This document shows, in pieces, positions 51,653 to 59,275 of a stretch of 62,005 nt of DNA. The stretch lies in contig DDUX01000090.1 in assembly GCA_002345025.1 (NCBI GenBank), positions 1 to 62,005 of the forward strand, read 5' to 3'. The notes beneath the pieces were generated by a model. The model was not told the origin of the DNA. It was given only the letters and a program-made list of their open reading frames with translations, and did no database searches. Both the position numbers and the translations under genes were made by a program. This DNA is from Candidatus Accumulibacter iunctus (GTDB lineage Bacteria > Pseudomonadota > Gammaproteobacteria > Burkholderiales > Rhodocyclaceae). The first letter of the stretch is position 1. Each line of letters begins with the position of its first letter.

Positions 51653-52681
51653 TCACTGGCGGGTCAATAGCATCGCGTCGCCGTAGCTGAAGAAACGGTA
51701 GCGCCCGCGAATCGCATGTTCGTAGGCACGACGGACGGGCGCGTGACCGGCGAAGGCTGCGACGAGCATCAGCAGCGTCGACCGCGGCAGATGAAAGTTG
51801 GTCAGCAGGCGGTCGACGACCCGGAACTCGTAGCCAGGGGTGATGAAGAGATCGGTCTCACCGGCGCCGGCGCGCAGTTCACCGTCGCGCGCCGAAGCCT
51901 CGAGCGCCCGCAGGCTGGTCGTGCCGACGGCGATCACGCGACCGCCGCCGCGGCGCGTGCGGGCGATCGACTCGACCGTCGCGTCGGGAATGTCGAAACG
52001 CTCACTGTGCATCCGGTGCTCGGCCAGGTTGCGCACGCGCACCGGCTGGAAGGTGCCGGCGCCGACATGCAGCGTCAGCCAGGCACTGCCGACACCATGG
52101 TCGGCGAGCTGCTGCAGCAGCGTTTCGTCGAAATGCAGGCCGGCGGTCGGCGCCGCCACTGCGCCCGGCGAGCGGGCAAAGACCGTCTGGTAGCGCGCCT
52201 CGTCCGCCGCCGCCGCGTGCGTGATGTACGGTGGCAGCGGCAGCCGCCCGTGACGCTCGACGAGGCTCCAGAGGTCGCCGTCGGTAGCGAGTTCGAGGGC
52301 GAAGAACTCGCCCTGCGCGCCGCTGCGACCACCGACGAGCATCGGGATTGCCCCCTCGAGCAGGATCCGGCTGCCGGGCCTTGGCGACTTGCTGGCGCGA
52401 ATCAGGGCGACTGCATGGCGGGCGTCGACGATGCGCTCGAAAAGCACTTCGATGCGGCCGCCGCTCGCCTTGCGACCGAGCATGCGGGCGCGGATGACGC
52501 GCGTGTCGTTGAACACCAGCAGGTCCCCGGCGGTGAGCAGCGCTGGCAACTCGCTGAAGCGATGGTCGCTGATGCCCGTGTCGAGCAGCCGCAGCAGCCG
52601 GCTGCCGCTGCGTTCGGCAGCCGGCTGCTGGGCGATCAGTTCGGCCGGTAGGTCAAAGTCAAAGTCGTCGAGTGTCAGCAT
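51653..52681 (-). CDS. queA: S-adenosylmethionine:tRNA ribosyltransferase-isomerase
   Basis: A 342-aa enzyme that adds the epoxycyclopentanediol moiety to preQ1-tRNA in queuosine synthesis. The start DDFDFDLPAELIAQQPAAERSGSRLL and segments VFNDTRVIRARMLGRK and PTAGLHFDETLL are family hallmarks; VDRLLTNFHLPRSTLLMLVAAFAG is near the end. It is separated from tgt by over 31 kb. It lies 40 bp upstream of the SNF2-like gene on the same strand, possibly in one transcript, and 114 bp from a divergent tRNA-Leu. Confidence 0.96.
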   Translation of the reverse strand: MLTLDDFDFDLPAELIAQQPAAERSGSRLLRLLDTGISDHRFSELPALLTAGDLLVFNDTRVIRARMLGRKASGGRIEVLFERIVDARHAVALIRASKSPRPGSRILLEGAIPMLVGGRSGAQGEFFALELATDGDLWSLVERHGRLPLPPYITHAAAADEARYQTVFARSPGAVAAPTAGLHFDETLLQQLADHGVGSAWLTLHVGAGTFQPVRVRNLAEHRMHSERFDIPDATVESIARTRRGGGRVIAVGTTSLRALEASARDGELRAGAGETDLFITPGYEFRVVDRLLTNFHLPRSTLLMLVAAFAGHAPVRRAYEHAIRGRYRFFSYGDAMLLTRQ

Positions 52682-52795
52682 CGCAGCGAGGCGGGAGATT
52701 GTTCGGCAGCGTGCGCGCCGTTGCTGCCGGCTTGTTCGCCGCCGGGGAATGCGCGATAATCGCCGCCTCCTGCCACGCGCAGACAGCGCGCACAG

Positions 52796-52880
52796 GCCGA
52801 GATGGCGGAATCGGTAGACGCAGCGGACTCAAAATCCGCCGCCGCAAGGCGTGGGGGTTCGATTCCCCCTCTCGGCACCA
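52796..52880 (+). tRNA. tRNA-Leu(CAA)
   Basis: An 85-base tRNA with a 7-bp acceptor stem (GCCGAGA/TCTCGGC), D-loop GGCGGAATCGGTAGAC, and anticodon stem-loop GCGGA-CTCAAAA-TCCGC, giving anticodon CAA. A class II variable arm (GCCGCAAGGC region) is followed by T-arm GGGGGTTCGATTCCCCC and an encoded CCA at 52878-52880. The long variable arm and anticodon identify leucine. The 265-bp gap after it (52881-53145) shows no gene. Confidence 0.97.
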
Positions 52881-53145
52881 CGACACACCGGTACAACCCG
52901 TGACCGCAAAGCCGCGGATTATAGCATCCGGTGTGGCGGCACGACGCCGCAGGTTTGCGGGCAGAGGGTGCCGACGGAAGCGTCGCGAGCAGGCCGGGAC
53001 GTGCGGCGAGAGAGAGCGAAGGCGACCCATGGCAAGTGGATAGGCGGCGAGTGAGCGAGCGGGCAGCGCTGCCGGTCGGCCGTACAGTCGATCTGCTGGC
53101 AACCGCCGGGCGGCCGCTTGTTGCCGACACGGTGCCAGTCCTCCG

Positions 53146-54060
53146 ATGGCGGTGAGCCAGGCCGGTACGACGCCGGGCCGGTGCTACGCCTGGTGGCTCG
53201 CGATTCGCCCGAAGACGCTCGGCGTTGCATTGGTACCGGTGCTCGTCGGCACTTCGCTGGCCGGGTCGCAGCAGGCGGTCGTCCACTGGCTGCCGGCAAT
53301 GGTCGCGCTGCTCGCCGCGCTGCTGATCCAGATCGGCACCAACCTGCACAACGATGTCGCCGACTTCGAGAGCGGAGCCGACGGACCCGAGCGCCTCGGG
53401 CCGCCACGCGCGACGGCCATGGGCTGGCTGCCGGCGCCGGCGGTGCGGCGCGGCGCGTGGGTCGCCTTTGCGCTGGCGTTCAATCTCGGAGTCTATCTCG
53501 CCCATCACGGTGGCTGGCCGATCATCGTCATCGGTCTCGCTTCGCTGGCGGCCGGCTGGGCCTACACCTGCGGGCCGCTGCCGATCGCCTACACGCCTCT
53601 CGGCGAGTTCTTCGTTCTGCTCTTTTTTGGTCTGCTGGCGGTCAGCGGCAGCTACTATCTGCAAACTCTTTCGCTGCTGCCGGCCGCCGTGCTTGCCGGT
53701 GCCATCGTCGGCCTGCTCGCCGCTGCCCTGATCACCGTCAACAACACGCGTGACCGCGAAACCGACGCCCGTGCCGGACGGCGAACGCTGGCGGTTCTCT
53801 GCGGGCGGCGGGCGGCCTGCTGCATCTACGCTGGCGAGATACTGCTGCCGTTCGCGCTTCTGCCCTGGCTGGCCGCGCTGAGTGGCCGCGGCGCCTGGCT
53901 TGCCCTGCCGTGTCTGGCGCTGCCGTTGGGCTTGCGCCAGATCGCACGTTTCCGGCGCGCGGCAGGGCCCACGTTCAACCAACTGCTCGCCGGCACTGCC
54001 GGCCTGCAGTTGGTCTTTGCCCTCCTGCTCGCCGTCGGGCTGCTCGCCCGAGTGCCCTAG
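53146..54060 (+). CDS. menA: 1,4-dihydroxy-2-naphthoate polyprenyltransferase
   Basis: A 304-aa UbiA-superfamily membrane enzyme that attaches the prenyl tail in menaquinone synthesis. The start AWWLAIRPKTLGVALVPVLVG is followed by LIQIGTNLHNDVADFESGAD (the first Asp-rich metal motif, about residues 60-80) and VNNTRDRETDARAGRRTLAV (the second, about 198-217), with about eight helices. It suggests that the organism makes menaquinone for low-potential respiration. The stop overlaps the convergent methyltransferase gene by 4 bases. Confidence 0.92.
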   Translation: MAVSQAGTTPGRCYAWWLAIRPKTLGVALVPVLVGTSLAGSQQAVVHWLPAMVALLAALLIQIGTNLHNDVADFESGADGPERLGPPRATAMGWLPAPAVRRGAWVAFALAFNLGVYLAHHGGWPIIVIGLASLAAGWAYTCGPLPIAYTPLGEFFVLLFFGLLAVSGSYYLQTLSLLPAAVLAGAIVGLLAAALITVNNTRDRETDARAGRRTLAVLCGRRAACCIYAGEILLPFALLPWLAALSGRGAWLALPCLALPLGLRQIARFRRAAGPTFNQLLAGTAGLQLVFALLLAVGLLARVP

Positions 54061-54845
54061 GCCTTCGTCTGGTCGCTGGCCGGGCGGGGAAACCAGGCGA
54101 GCGTCGATTGCAGGCGAACCACCGTGCCGACGATGATCAGCGCCGGCGACTTGATGCCGGCGGCTGCCACTTTCGCCGGCAGGGTCGCAAGGTCGGCAGT
54201 CAGCACCCGCTGCCGTCGCGTCGTACCGTTCTGCACGATCGCCGCCGGGTGCTCGGCGGGCAGACCGTGGGCCATCATCTGGCGGCAGATTTCGGCCAGC
54301 CCGCCGACTCCCATGTAGAAGACGACGGTCTGCCGTGGCCGCGCCAGCGACGGCCAGTCGAGATTGATCGTGCCGTCCTTCAGGTGGCCGGTGGCGAAGG
54401 CCACCGCCTGGGCGTGATCGCGGTGGGTGAGCGGTATGCCGGCATAGGCGGCGCAACCCGCGGCGGCGGTGACTCCCGGGACGACCTCGAAGGGGATTCC
54501 CGAGTCGACCAGCGCTTCGATCTCCTCGCCACCACGCCCGAAAACGAAGGGGTCGCCGCCCTTCAGGCGGACCACGTTCCTGCCACTGCGCGCCAGGCGC
54601 ACGAGCATCCGGTTGAGCTCCGGCTGCGGTACGCTGTGATTCGAGCTCTCCTTGCCGGCGTAGATCTTCTCGGCATCCGGTCGCGCCAGTTCGAGCACGC
54701 CGTCGGCGATCAGGTGGTCGTAGACGATCGCATCGGCTTCGCCGATCAGGCGTGCGGCGCGTAGCGTCAGCAGGTCGAGATCGCCCGGCCCGCTACCGAC
54801 GATATAGACGGTGCCGCATGCTGCTGACGGACGCGATTGACTCAT
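54057..54845 (-). CDS. nirE: Uroporphyrinogen-III C-methyltransferase, NirE/CobA type
   Basis: A 262-aa SAM-dependent methyltransferase making precorrin-2 from uroporphyrinogen III. The motifs YIVGSGPGDLDLLTLRA (about 14-30), LVRLKGGDPFVFGRGGEE and PGVTAAAGCAAYAGIPLTHRD are intact. It is a stand-alone SUMT without the CysG dehydrogenase half. It is divergent from nirS across 208 bp with an FNR box, so supply of heme d1 precursor is the likely job (NirE); a general siroheme/cobalamin SUMT (cobA) is the alternative. The start at 54845 is chosen because an upstream in-frame ATG adds 31 unconserved residues. Confidence 0.88.
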   Translation of the reverse strand: MSQSRPSAACGTVYIVGSGPGDLDLLTLRAARLIGEADAIVYDHLIADGVLELARPDAEKIYAGKESSNHSVPQPELNRMLVRLARSGRNVVRLKGGDPFVFGRGGEEIEALVDSGIPFEVVPGVTAAAGCAAYAGIPLTHRDHAQAVAFATGHLKDGTINLDWPSLARPRQTVVFYMGVGGLAEICRQMMAHGLPAEHPAAIVQNGTTRRQRVLTADLATLPAKVAAAGIKSPALIIVGTVVRLQSTLAWFPRPASDQTKA

Positions 54846-54941
54846 TGCACTGTTCCCGATTCTTCGTTGAGGCGCAAGCATAAGCGTCCCCGCCGGCATG
54901 TTCAACTGATCCGTAGACGCCTGCCGCAGGTGCTGCACGAT

Positions 54942-54955
54942 TTGATAAAAGTCAA
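54942..54955. promoter_or_regulatory. FNR/DNR-like box upstream of nirS
   Basis: TTGATAAAAGTCAA matches TTGAT-N4-RTCAA and lies 98 bp upstream of nirS and 96 bp from the divergent nirE start. A weak -10 (TGTCAT, 54976-54981) is placed about 30 bp after the box centre, as in class II FNR promoters. The NO-sensing relatives DNR/NNR use the same sequence. Confidence 0.75.
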
Positions 54956-55053
54956 GGATCCATCGCCGGCCGGCGTGTCATCCTGCGCGGAGTCTGACAA
55001 GGGTCCGACCGCGAGCGCTCAACAAGCAACTTCAAGAGGAGAGGAATCGAATA

Positions 55054-56733
55054 ATGCAGAAGGGAATCCGCAACGTACTGATGCTGGCAAGCCTGCCGCT
55101 GGCCATGAACCTGGCGTTCGCCGCACCGGCCCAAAAGGCCGCGGCGCCAGCGGCCAGCGCCGCTCCGGCGGCAGGGCCGACGCTTTCCGCAGAAGACAAG
55201 GCCGCTGCCGGCAAGATCTACTTCGAGCGCTGCGCCGGCTGCCACGGCATGTTGCGCAAGGGCGCCACCGGCAAGAACCTCGAGCCGGAGAACACCGCCA
55301 AGCTTGGCAGCTCGCGTCTCGAGAAGATCATGGCCTACGGCACCGAAGGCGGCATGCCGAACTTCGACGACATCCTGTCGAAGAAGGAACTCGCCAACAT
55401 GGCGGCCTACATCCAGATGCCTGCCGAAGCCCCGCCCGAGTGGGGCATGAAGGACATGAAGGCGAGCTGGAAGCTGCACGTGCCGGTCGCGCAGCGGCCG
55501 ACGAAGCAGATGAACAACATCAATCTGAAGAACATCTTTGCCGTGACGCTGCGTGATTCGGGCGAGGTGGCGCTGATCGACGGCGACACGAAGCAGATCT
55601 GGGGCATCGTCAAGACCGGTTACGCGGTGCATATTTCGCGTCTCTCCGCTTCCGGGCGTTATGTGCACGTGATTGGCCGTGACGGTCGTTACGATCTCAT
55701 CGACATGTGGTACGAGAAGCCGACGATCGTCGCGACGATGAAGGCGGGCTACGAAGCGCGCTCGGTCGACACCTCCAAGTACAAGGGCTTCGAGGACAAG
55801 TATGCCGTCGTCGGCGCGTACTGGCCGCCGCAGTACGCCATTCTCGACGGCGAAACCCTCGAGCCGCTGAAGCTGATCTCGACCCGTGGCGTCACGGTCG
55901 ACGGCGAATACCATCCGGAGCCGCGCGTTGCCTCGATCGTCTCGTCGCACGACAAACCCGAGTGGGTGATCAACATCAAGGAAACCGGCATGATCAAGCT
56001 GGTTGACTACTCGGACATCAATAACCTGAAGGAAATCACCGTCAATTCGGCCAAGTTCCTGCACGATGGTGGCTGGGATGCCTCCAAGCGCTATTTCCTC
56101 GTCGCCGCCAACGCTTCCAACAAGGTCGCCGTCGTCGATACCAAGGAAGGCAAGCTGGCGGCGCTGGTCGACACCGCCAAGATCCCGCATCCGGGTCGCG
56201 GCGCCAACTTCAACCATCCGAAGTATGGTCCGGTCTGGGCCACCTCGCACCTGGGCGCCGACGTGATCAGCATCATCGGTACCGATCCGGCGAAGAATCC
56301 GCAGCATGCCTGGAAGGTGGTGCAGGAAGTCAAGAACCACGGCGCCAACTCGCTCTTCGTCAAGACGCACCCGAAGTCGAAGAACCTGTGGGCCGACGCG
56401 CCGCTGAACCCGGATCCGAAGCTGGCCGGTTCGGTGACGGTTTACAACATCGATGACCTCGGCAACCCGGATCCGAAGCCGCAGGTCCTTGATCTCGCCG
56501 CCGCCGCCAATCTCGGCAAGACCAAGGGAATCCAGCGCGTCGTGCATGGCGAGTACAACGAGAAGGGCGACGAGATCTGGTTCTCCGTGTGGACCGGCAA
56601 CAAGACCGAGCCGTCGGCGATCGTCGTCCTCGATGACAAGACGCGCACCGTCAAGAACGTGATCAAGGATCCGCGTCTCGTGACACCGACCGGCAAGTTC
56701 AACGTGTATAACACGCAGCACGACATCTACTGA
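55054..56733 (+). CDS. nirS: Cytochrome cd1 nitrite reductase
   Basis: A 559-aa periplasmic enzyme that reduces nitrite to NO. A Sec signal peptide (residues 1-23) and an Ala/Pro-rich linker are followed by a cytochrome c domain with C60-A-G-C63-H64. The eight-bladed heme d1 propeller has His287 in EYHPEPRVAS and FLHDGGWDASKRYF (H337), motifs conserved in the family, and ends KFNVYNTQHDIY as expected. GGAGAGGA precedes the ATG. It is followed by a strong terminator, so nirS seems to be a monocistron. Other heme d1 biosynthesis genes (nirF, nirD, nirJ) are not in the window. Confidence 0.97.
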   Translation: MQKGIRNVLMLASLPLAMNLAFAAPAQKAAAPAASAAPAAGPTLSAEDKAAAGKIYFERCAGCHGMLRKGATGKNLEPENTAKLGSSRLEKIMAYGTEGGMPNFDDILSKKELANMAAYIQMPAEAPPEWGMKDMKASWKLHVPVAQRPTKQMNNINLKNIFAVTLRDSGEVALIDGDTKQIWGIVKTGYAVHISRLSASGRYVHVIGRDGRYDLIDMWYEKPTIVATMKAGYEARSVDTSKYKGFEDKYAVVGAYWPPQYAILDGETLEPLKLISTRGVTVDGEYHPEPRVASIVSSHDKPEWVINIKETGMIKLVDYSDINNLKEITVNSAKFLHDGGWDASKRYFLVAANASNKVAVVDTKEGKLAALVDTAKIPHPGRGANFNHPKYGPVWATSHLGADVISIIGTDPAKNPQHAWKVVQEVKNHGANSLFVKTHPKSKNLWADAPLNPDPKLAGSVTVYNIDDLGNPDPKPQVLDLAAAANLGKTKGIQRVVHGEYNEKGDEIWFSVWTGNKTEPSAIVVLDDKTRTVKNVIKDPRLVTPTGKFNVYNTQHDIY

Positions 56734-56755
56734 GCTAAGACCGCAGTCGAAGCGA

Positions 56756-56782
56756 ACGGGGGGCTGCGGCCCCCCGTTTTTT
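56756..56782 (+). terminator. Rho-independent terminator after nirS
   Basis: ACGGGGGGC and GCCCCCCGT form a 9-bp stem with a TGCG loop, followed by six T (56777-56782). It lies 23 bp after the nirS stop. Confidence 0.93.
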
Positions 56783-56833
56783 CATGGTGCGGCGGACGCG
56801 GCAGTACCTGGCCGTCTGCCGACAGGAGAAGCG

Positions 56834-57160
56834 ATGAAAGTGAAGGCCCTGATTCTCTGTATCACGCTGTTGCCGTCAATGACGCTGGCAGCGCCGCCGC
56901 CGCTCGATCCGGCAATGCTCGAACTGGCTGACCAAAGCCGCTGCCTGACCTGCCACGACGTCGATGAGACGCTGCGCGGCCCCGCCTGGCGTGACGTTGC
57001 CAAGCGCTATCGCGGCCAACCCGAAGTCGAGGACATCCTCGTCAAGAAGGTGTATGAGGGCGGCGGTGGCGCCTGGGGGAATGACTACATGTCGGCCAAC
57101 AAGCGCGCCGGCATGGACAACATCCGCATTCTCGTGCGCTGGATCCTGACGCTGCCCTGA
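56834..57160 (+). CDS. Small class I cytochrome c (c551-like)
   Basis: A 108-aa protein: signal peptide (about residues 1-19, ending TLA) and a compact class I cytochrome with CLTCH (37-41) in the sequence ADQSRCLTCHDVDETLRGPAWRDVAKRY, close to Pseudomonas cytochrome c551 in order. A candidate Met ligand lies in DYMSAN. It likely donates electrons to NirS (NirM role), but its own start follows the nirS terminator by 51 bp with GGAG, so it may be read separately. Another role with nearby NosL proteins is possible. Confidence 0.85.
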   Translation: MKVKALILCITLLPSMTLAAPPPLDPAMLELADQSRCLTCHDVDETLRGPAWRDVAKRYRGQPEVEDILVKKVYEGGGGAWGNDYMSANKRAGMDNIRILVRWILTLP

Positions 57161-57201
57161 GCCGGCGCGCGGCTGCCGTGACCATTGCTGCCACGGTTGC
57201 T

Positions 57202-57696
57202 TCAGTCGAACAGTCCTTTGTCGAGGCGTGCCGCCAGTTCTGCCGTCACCTCGCCAAAGGCGAGGATGCGCCGACCGCGATGTTCCTTGAGGAAGTCTTC
57301 CGCGTCGGCGCGCGTGGCGAAGGCAACGAACTCGTGTCCCATCGGCCCGGGTATGTCGGAACCGATGACGTAAAAGGCCCGGCGGGCGTCGATTCGGGTC
57401 AGCCCGTAGTACTCGGTGACCCAGATGCTGGCGATGTCGCTGGCGCTGCGCCCGGGTGCGTAGCGTGGCAGGTTGCCGAGGTACTTGAACAGGTCCTTCG
57501 CGCCATCGAAGAAGTGCGCATGCCCGTCGCGGTAGGCGACGACAGCGATCCAGTGCGGGTAGCGCGAGACGAGCATGCCGCAGACGGGGCAGAGATCCCG
57601 CTCGCCCGGCTTCGGCGGCAGCGCACCGGCCATCGCGAGACCGGCGGCGAGCCAGATCGCGCCGGCAGCGAGCCACTGCGGCAGTCGTGGCAACAT
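57202..57696 (-). CDS. NosL-like copper-binding protein 1
   Basis: A 164-aa exported protein. A hydrophobic N-terminal segment (about residues 7-24) is followed by the NosL motif CPVCGMLVSRYPHW (about 36-49) and GPMGHEFVAFATRADAEDFL (about 117-136), the Cys/Met/His pattern of NosL copper chaperones. There is no lipobox Cys, unlike typical NosL lipoproteins. It follows the second NosL-like gene by 11 bp on the same strand. NosZ is not in the window, so the client is unknown. Confidence 0.83.
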   Translation of the reverse strand: MLPRLPQWLAAGAIWLAAGLAMAGALPPKPGERDLCPVCGMLVSRYPHWIAVVAYRDGHAHFFDGAKDLFKYLGNLPRYAPGRSASDIASIWVTEYYGLTRIDARRAFYVIGSDIPGPMGHEFVAFATRADAEDFLKEHRGRRILAFGEVTAELAARLDKGLFD

Positions 57697-57707
57697 GGCG
57701 GCAGCGT

Positions 57708-58316
57708 TTAGCCGTGGGGGCGGCCGGCCGCCCGCTGTCGCCGCTCCTCACGGCTCTTGCGGATCATCGCGACATCCTGCGACATGTCGCTGTAGGCGGC
57801 GAGCAGCGCTTGGTCGAAGTTTGCGATCTCGCCGCCGTATTCCGCCATCGCCGCTCGCGCAGCCGCTTCACTGCCGTACGCCACCTTGCTGCGTCTGCTC
57901 ATCACCGCCTTGACGCGGCTGCCGATGAGGAAGGTTGCCTGGTCGACGACGAGCAGCGGCTTGATCTCGGCGCTTGACGCGTTGTCGGCGACCCAGATGT
58001 TCTTCGGCTCGCGGTCGACATTGACCGCCAGGCTGATCGCGGCGCAATGCAGCGAGCAGACACCGTCGGGCAGGTCGTCGCTGTATTGCAGCAGCATGCG
58101 CGAGTGATGGAACTGGCGGCGATCCATGCCGCAGTATGGGCATTTAGGGAACTTCTCGAGGTCGTTCTCGAAGGGTCGGGGATCGGCCGCCTTCTTCGGG
58201 ATGAACTGGGCAGGCGTGCCGTCGGTGGCGCAGGCTGTTTGCGCTCGTGCGCCGGTGGCAAGCAGGCCGCTCGAGGCCAGCGAGAGTTTCAGCAGATTAC
58301 GGCGGTTCACGATCAT
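57708..58316 (-). CDS. NosL-like copper-binding protein 2 with Tat-type signal
   Basis: A 202-aa protein with a twin-arginine type N-terminus (NRRNLLKLSLASSG, cleavage likely after GARA near residue 25). CPYCGMDRRQFHHSRML (about 59-75) and LPDGVCSLHCAAISLAV (about 83-99) are NosL-like metal-binding motifs. It probably binds copper in the periplasm; a folded-export signal is unusual for a small chaperone. AGGAG precedes the ATG at 58316. The upstream 254-bp gap 58317-58570 towards the SafE-like gene shows no gene. Confidence 0.82.
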   Translation of the reverse strand: MIVNRRNLLKLSLASSGLLATGARAQTACATDGTPAQFIPKKAADPRPFENDLEKFPKCPYCGMDRRQFHHSRMLLQYSDDLPDGVCSLHCAAISLAVNVDREPKNIWVADNASSAEIKPLLVVDQATFLIGSRVKAVMSRRSKVAYGSEAAARAAMAEYGGEIANFDQALLAAYSDMSQDVAMIRKSREERRQRAAGRPHG

Positions 58317-58570
58317 TCTCCTGTCTGGGGATGAAGGGGTGCCAGTAAGAGGTGGCGTCACGGCGCATGGTAGGACCATTGCAGGGCGGCGAACTGCGGC
58401 AAATCGTCGCAGCCGCGGAGAGCTACCGGCTCGCTGGCACTGCCGGCAGAGCGTCGCTTGCCAACGCCCCTCGGGCAGTGCCCTCGGCGCTGCCACGACC
58501 TCGTCGCGGATCCGCGGAGCGTGCTGGGCGGGCGCCCGCGACGCCGCCGCCGGCGCGGCAGCGCTCACCG

Positions 58571-59272
58571 TCAGCCGAGCAGCCGCTGCATCACGAGGTA
58601 GTAGCGGATTCCCTGCCAGACGGTGGTCAGACCGAGGACGATGACGAACAGCGCGGCACCCCGAAGCAGCCAGCCGCGCGTGCGCACGCCGAGTCTGCCG
58701 AAGAGGAAGCTCGCCGAGAGCATCGACGGCAGCGTCCCGGCGCCGAAGGCGAGCAGCAGCAGGCCGCCTTCGACGACCGAAGGCGCGGTCGTCGCCTTGA
58801 TCGCCATCGCCATCGTCATCGAGCAGGGCATGAGACCGTTGATCGCGCCGCCGATGATCGCTCCCGGCAGCACGCCGCGTGCGCTGGCGTCGACGAACTG
58901 GCGGCGGAGCCAGTTGACCGGCGCGAAAGCGAGCGTGTTGCGCCACGGTGAGAGGCCGAGCAGGTCGAGGCCGAGGAGGATGACGATGCCACCGGCGACG
59001 ATCTGCAGCAGTCCCTGCAGCCTGCCGAAGGAGCCGGTCTGCACGAGGGCCGTGCCGAGGGCCGCCGCCAGCAGACCGATCAGCGCATAGACGGCGACGC
59101 GCGTCAGATGGTAAGCGAGGTAGGGGGCGAAGCTCCTGGCGCCCAGTTTCATGAAGAAGCCCGAGACGAGGCCGCCGCACATGCCGAGGCAGTGGCCGCT
59201 GCCGAGGATTCCGGTCATGAAGGCGAGCCAGTAAGAGAACTCGACCAGCGTCTGATGGTGCGCGTGCTCCAA
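58571..59272 (-). CDS. SafE/TauE-like membrane protein (copper-ATPase-linked)
   Basis: A 233-aa protein with about six helices and the family motif LGSGHCLGMCGGLVSG (about residues 23-38) plus NGLMPCSMTMAMAIKAT, which place Cys residues in the membrane. This group, annotated as sulfite exporter TauE/SafE or heavy-metal transport, is often next to copper P-type ATPases of the CcoI type. The start is a TTG at 59272, 3 bases after the ATPase stop; an ATG at residue 19 is an alternative but would cut the first helix. Function is inferred from neighbours. Confidence 0.78.
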   Translation of the reverse strand: MEHAHHQTLVEFSYWLAFMTGILGSGHCLGMCGGLVSGFFMKLGARSFAPYLAYHLTRVAVYALIGLLAAALGTALVQTGSFGRLQGLLQIVAGGIVILLGLDLLGLSPWRNTLAFAPVNWLRRQFVDASARGVLPGAIIGGAINGLMPCSMTMAMAIKATTAPSVVEGGLLLLAFGAGTLPSMLSASFLFGRLGVRTRGWLLRGAALFVIVLGLTTVWQGIRYYLVMQRLLG

Positions 59273-59275
59273 GCC

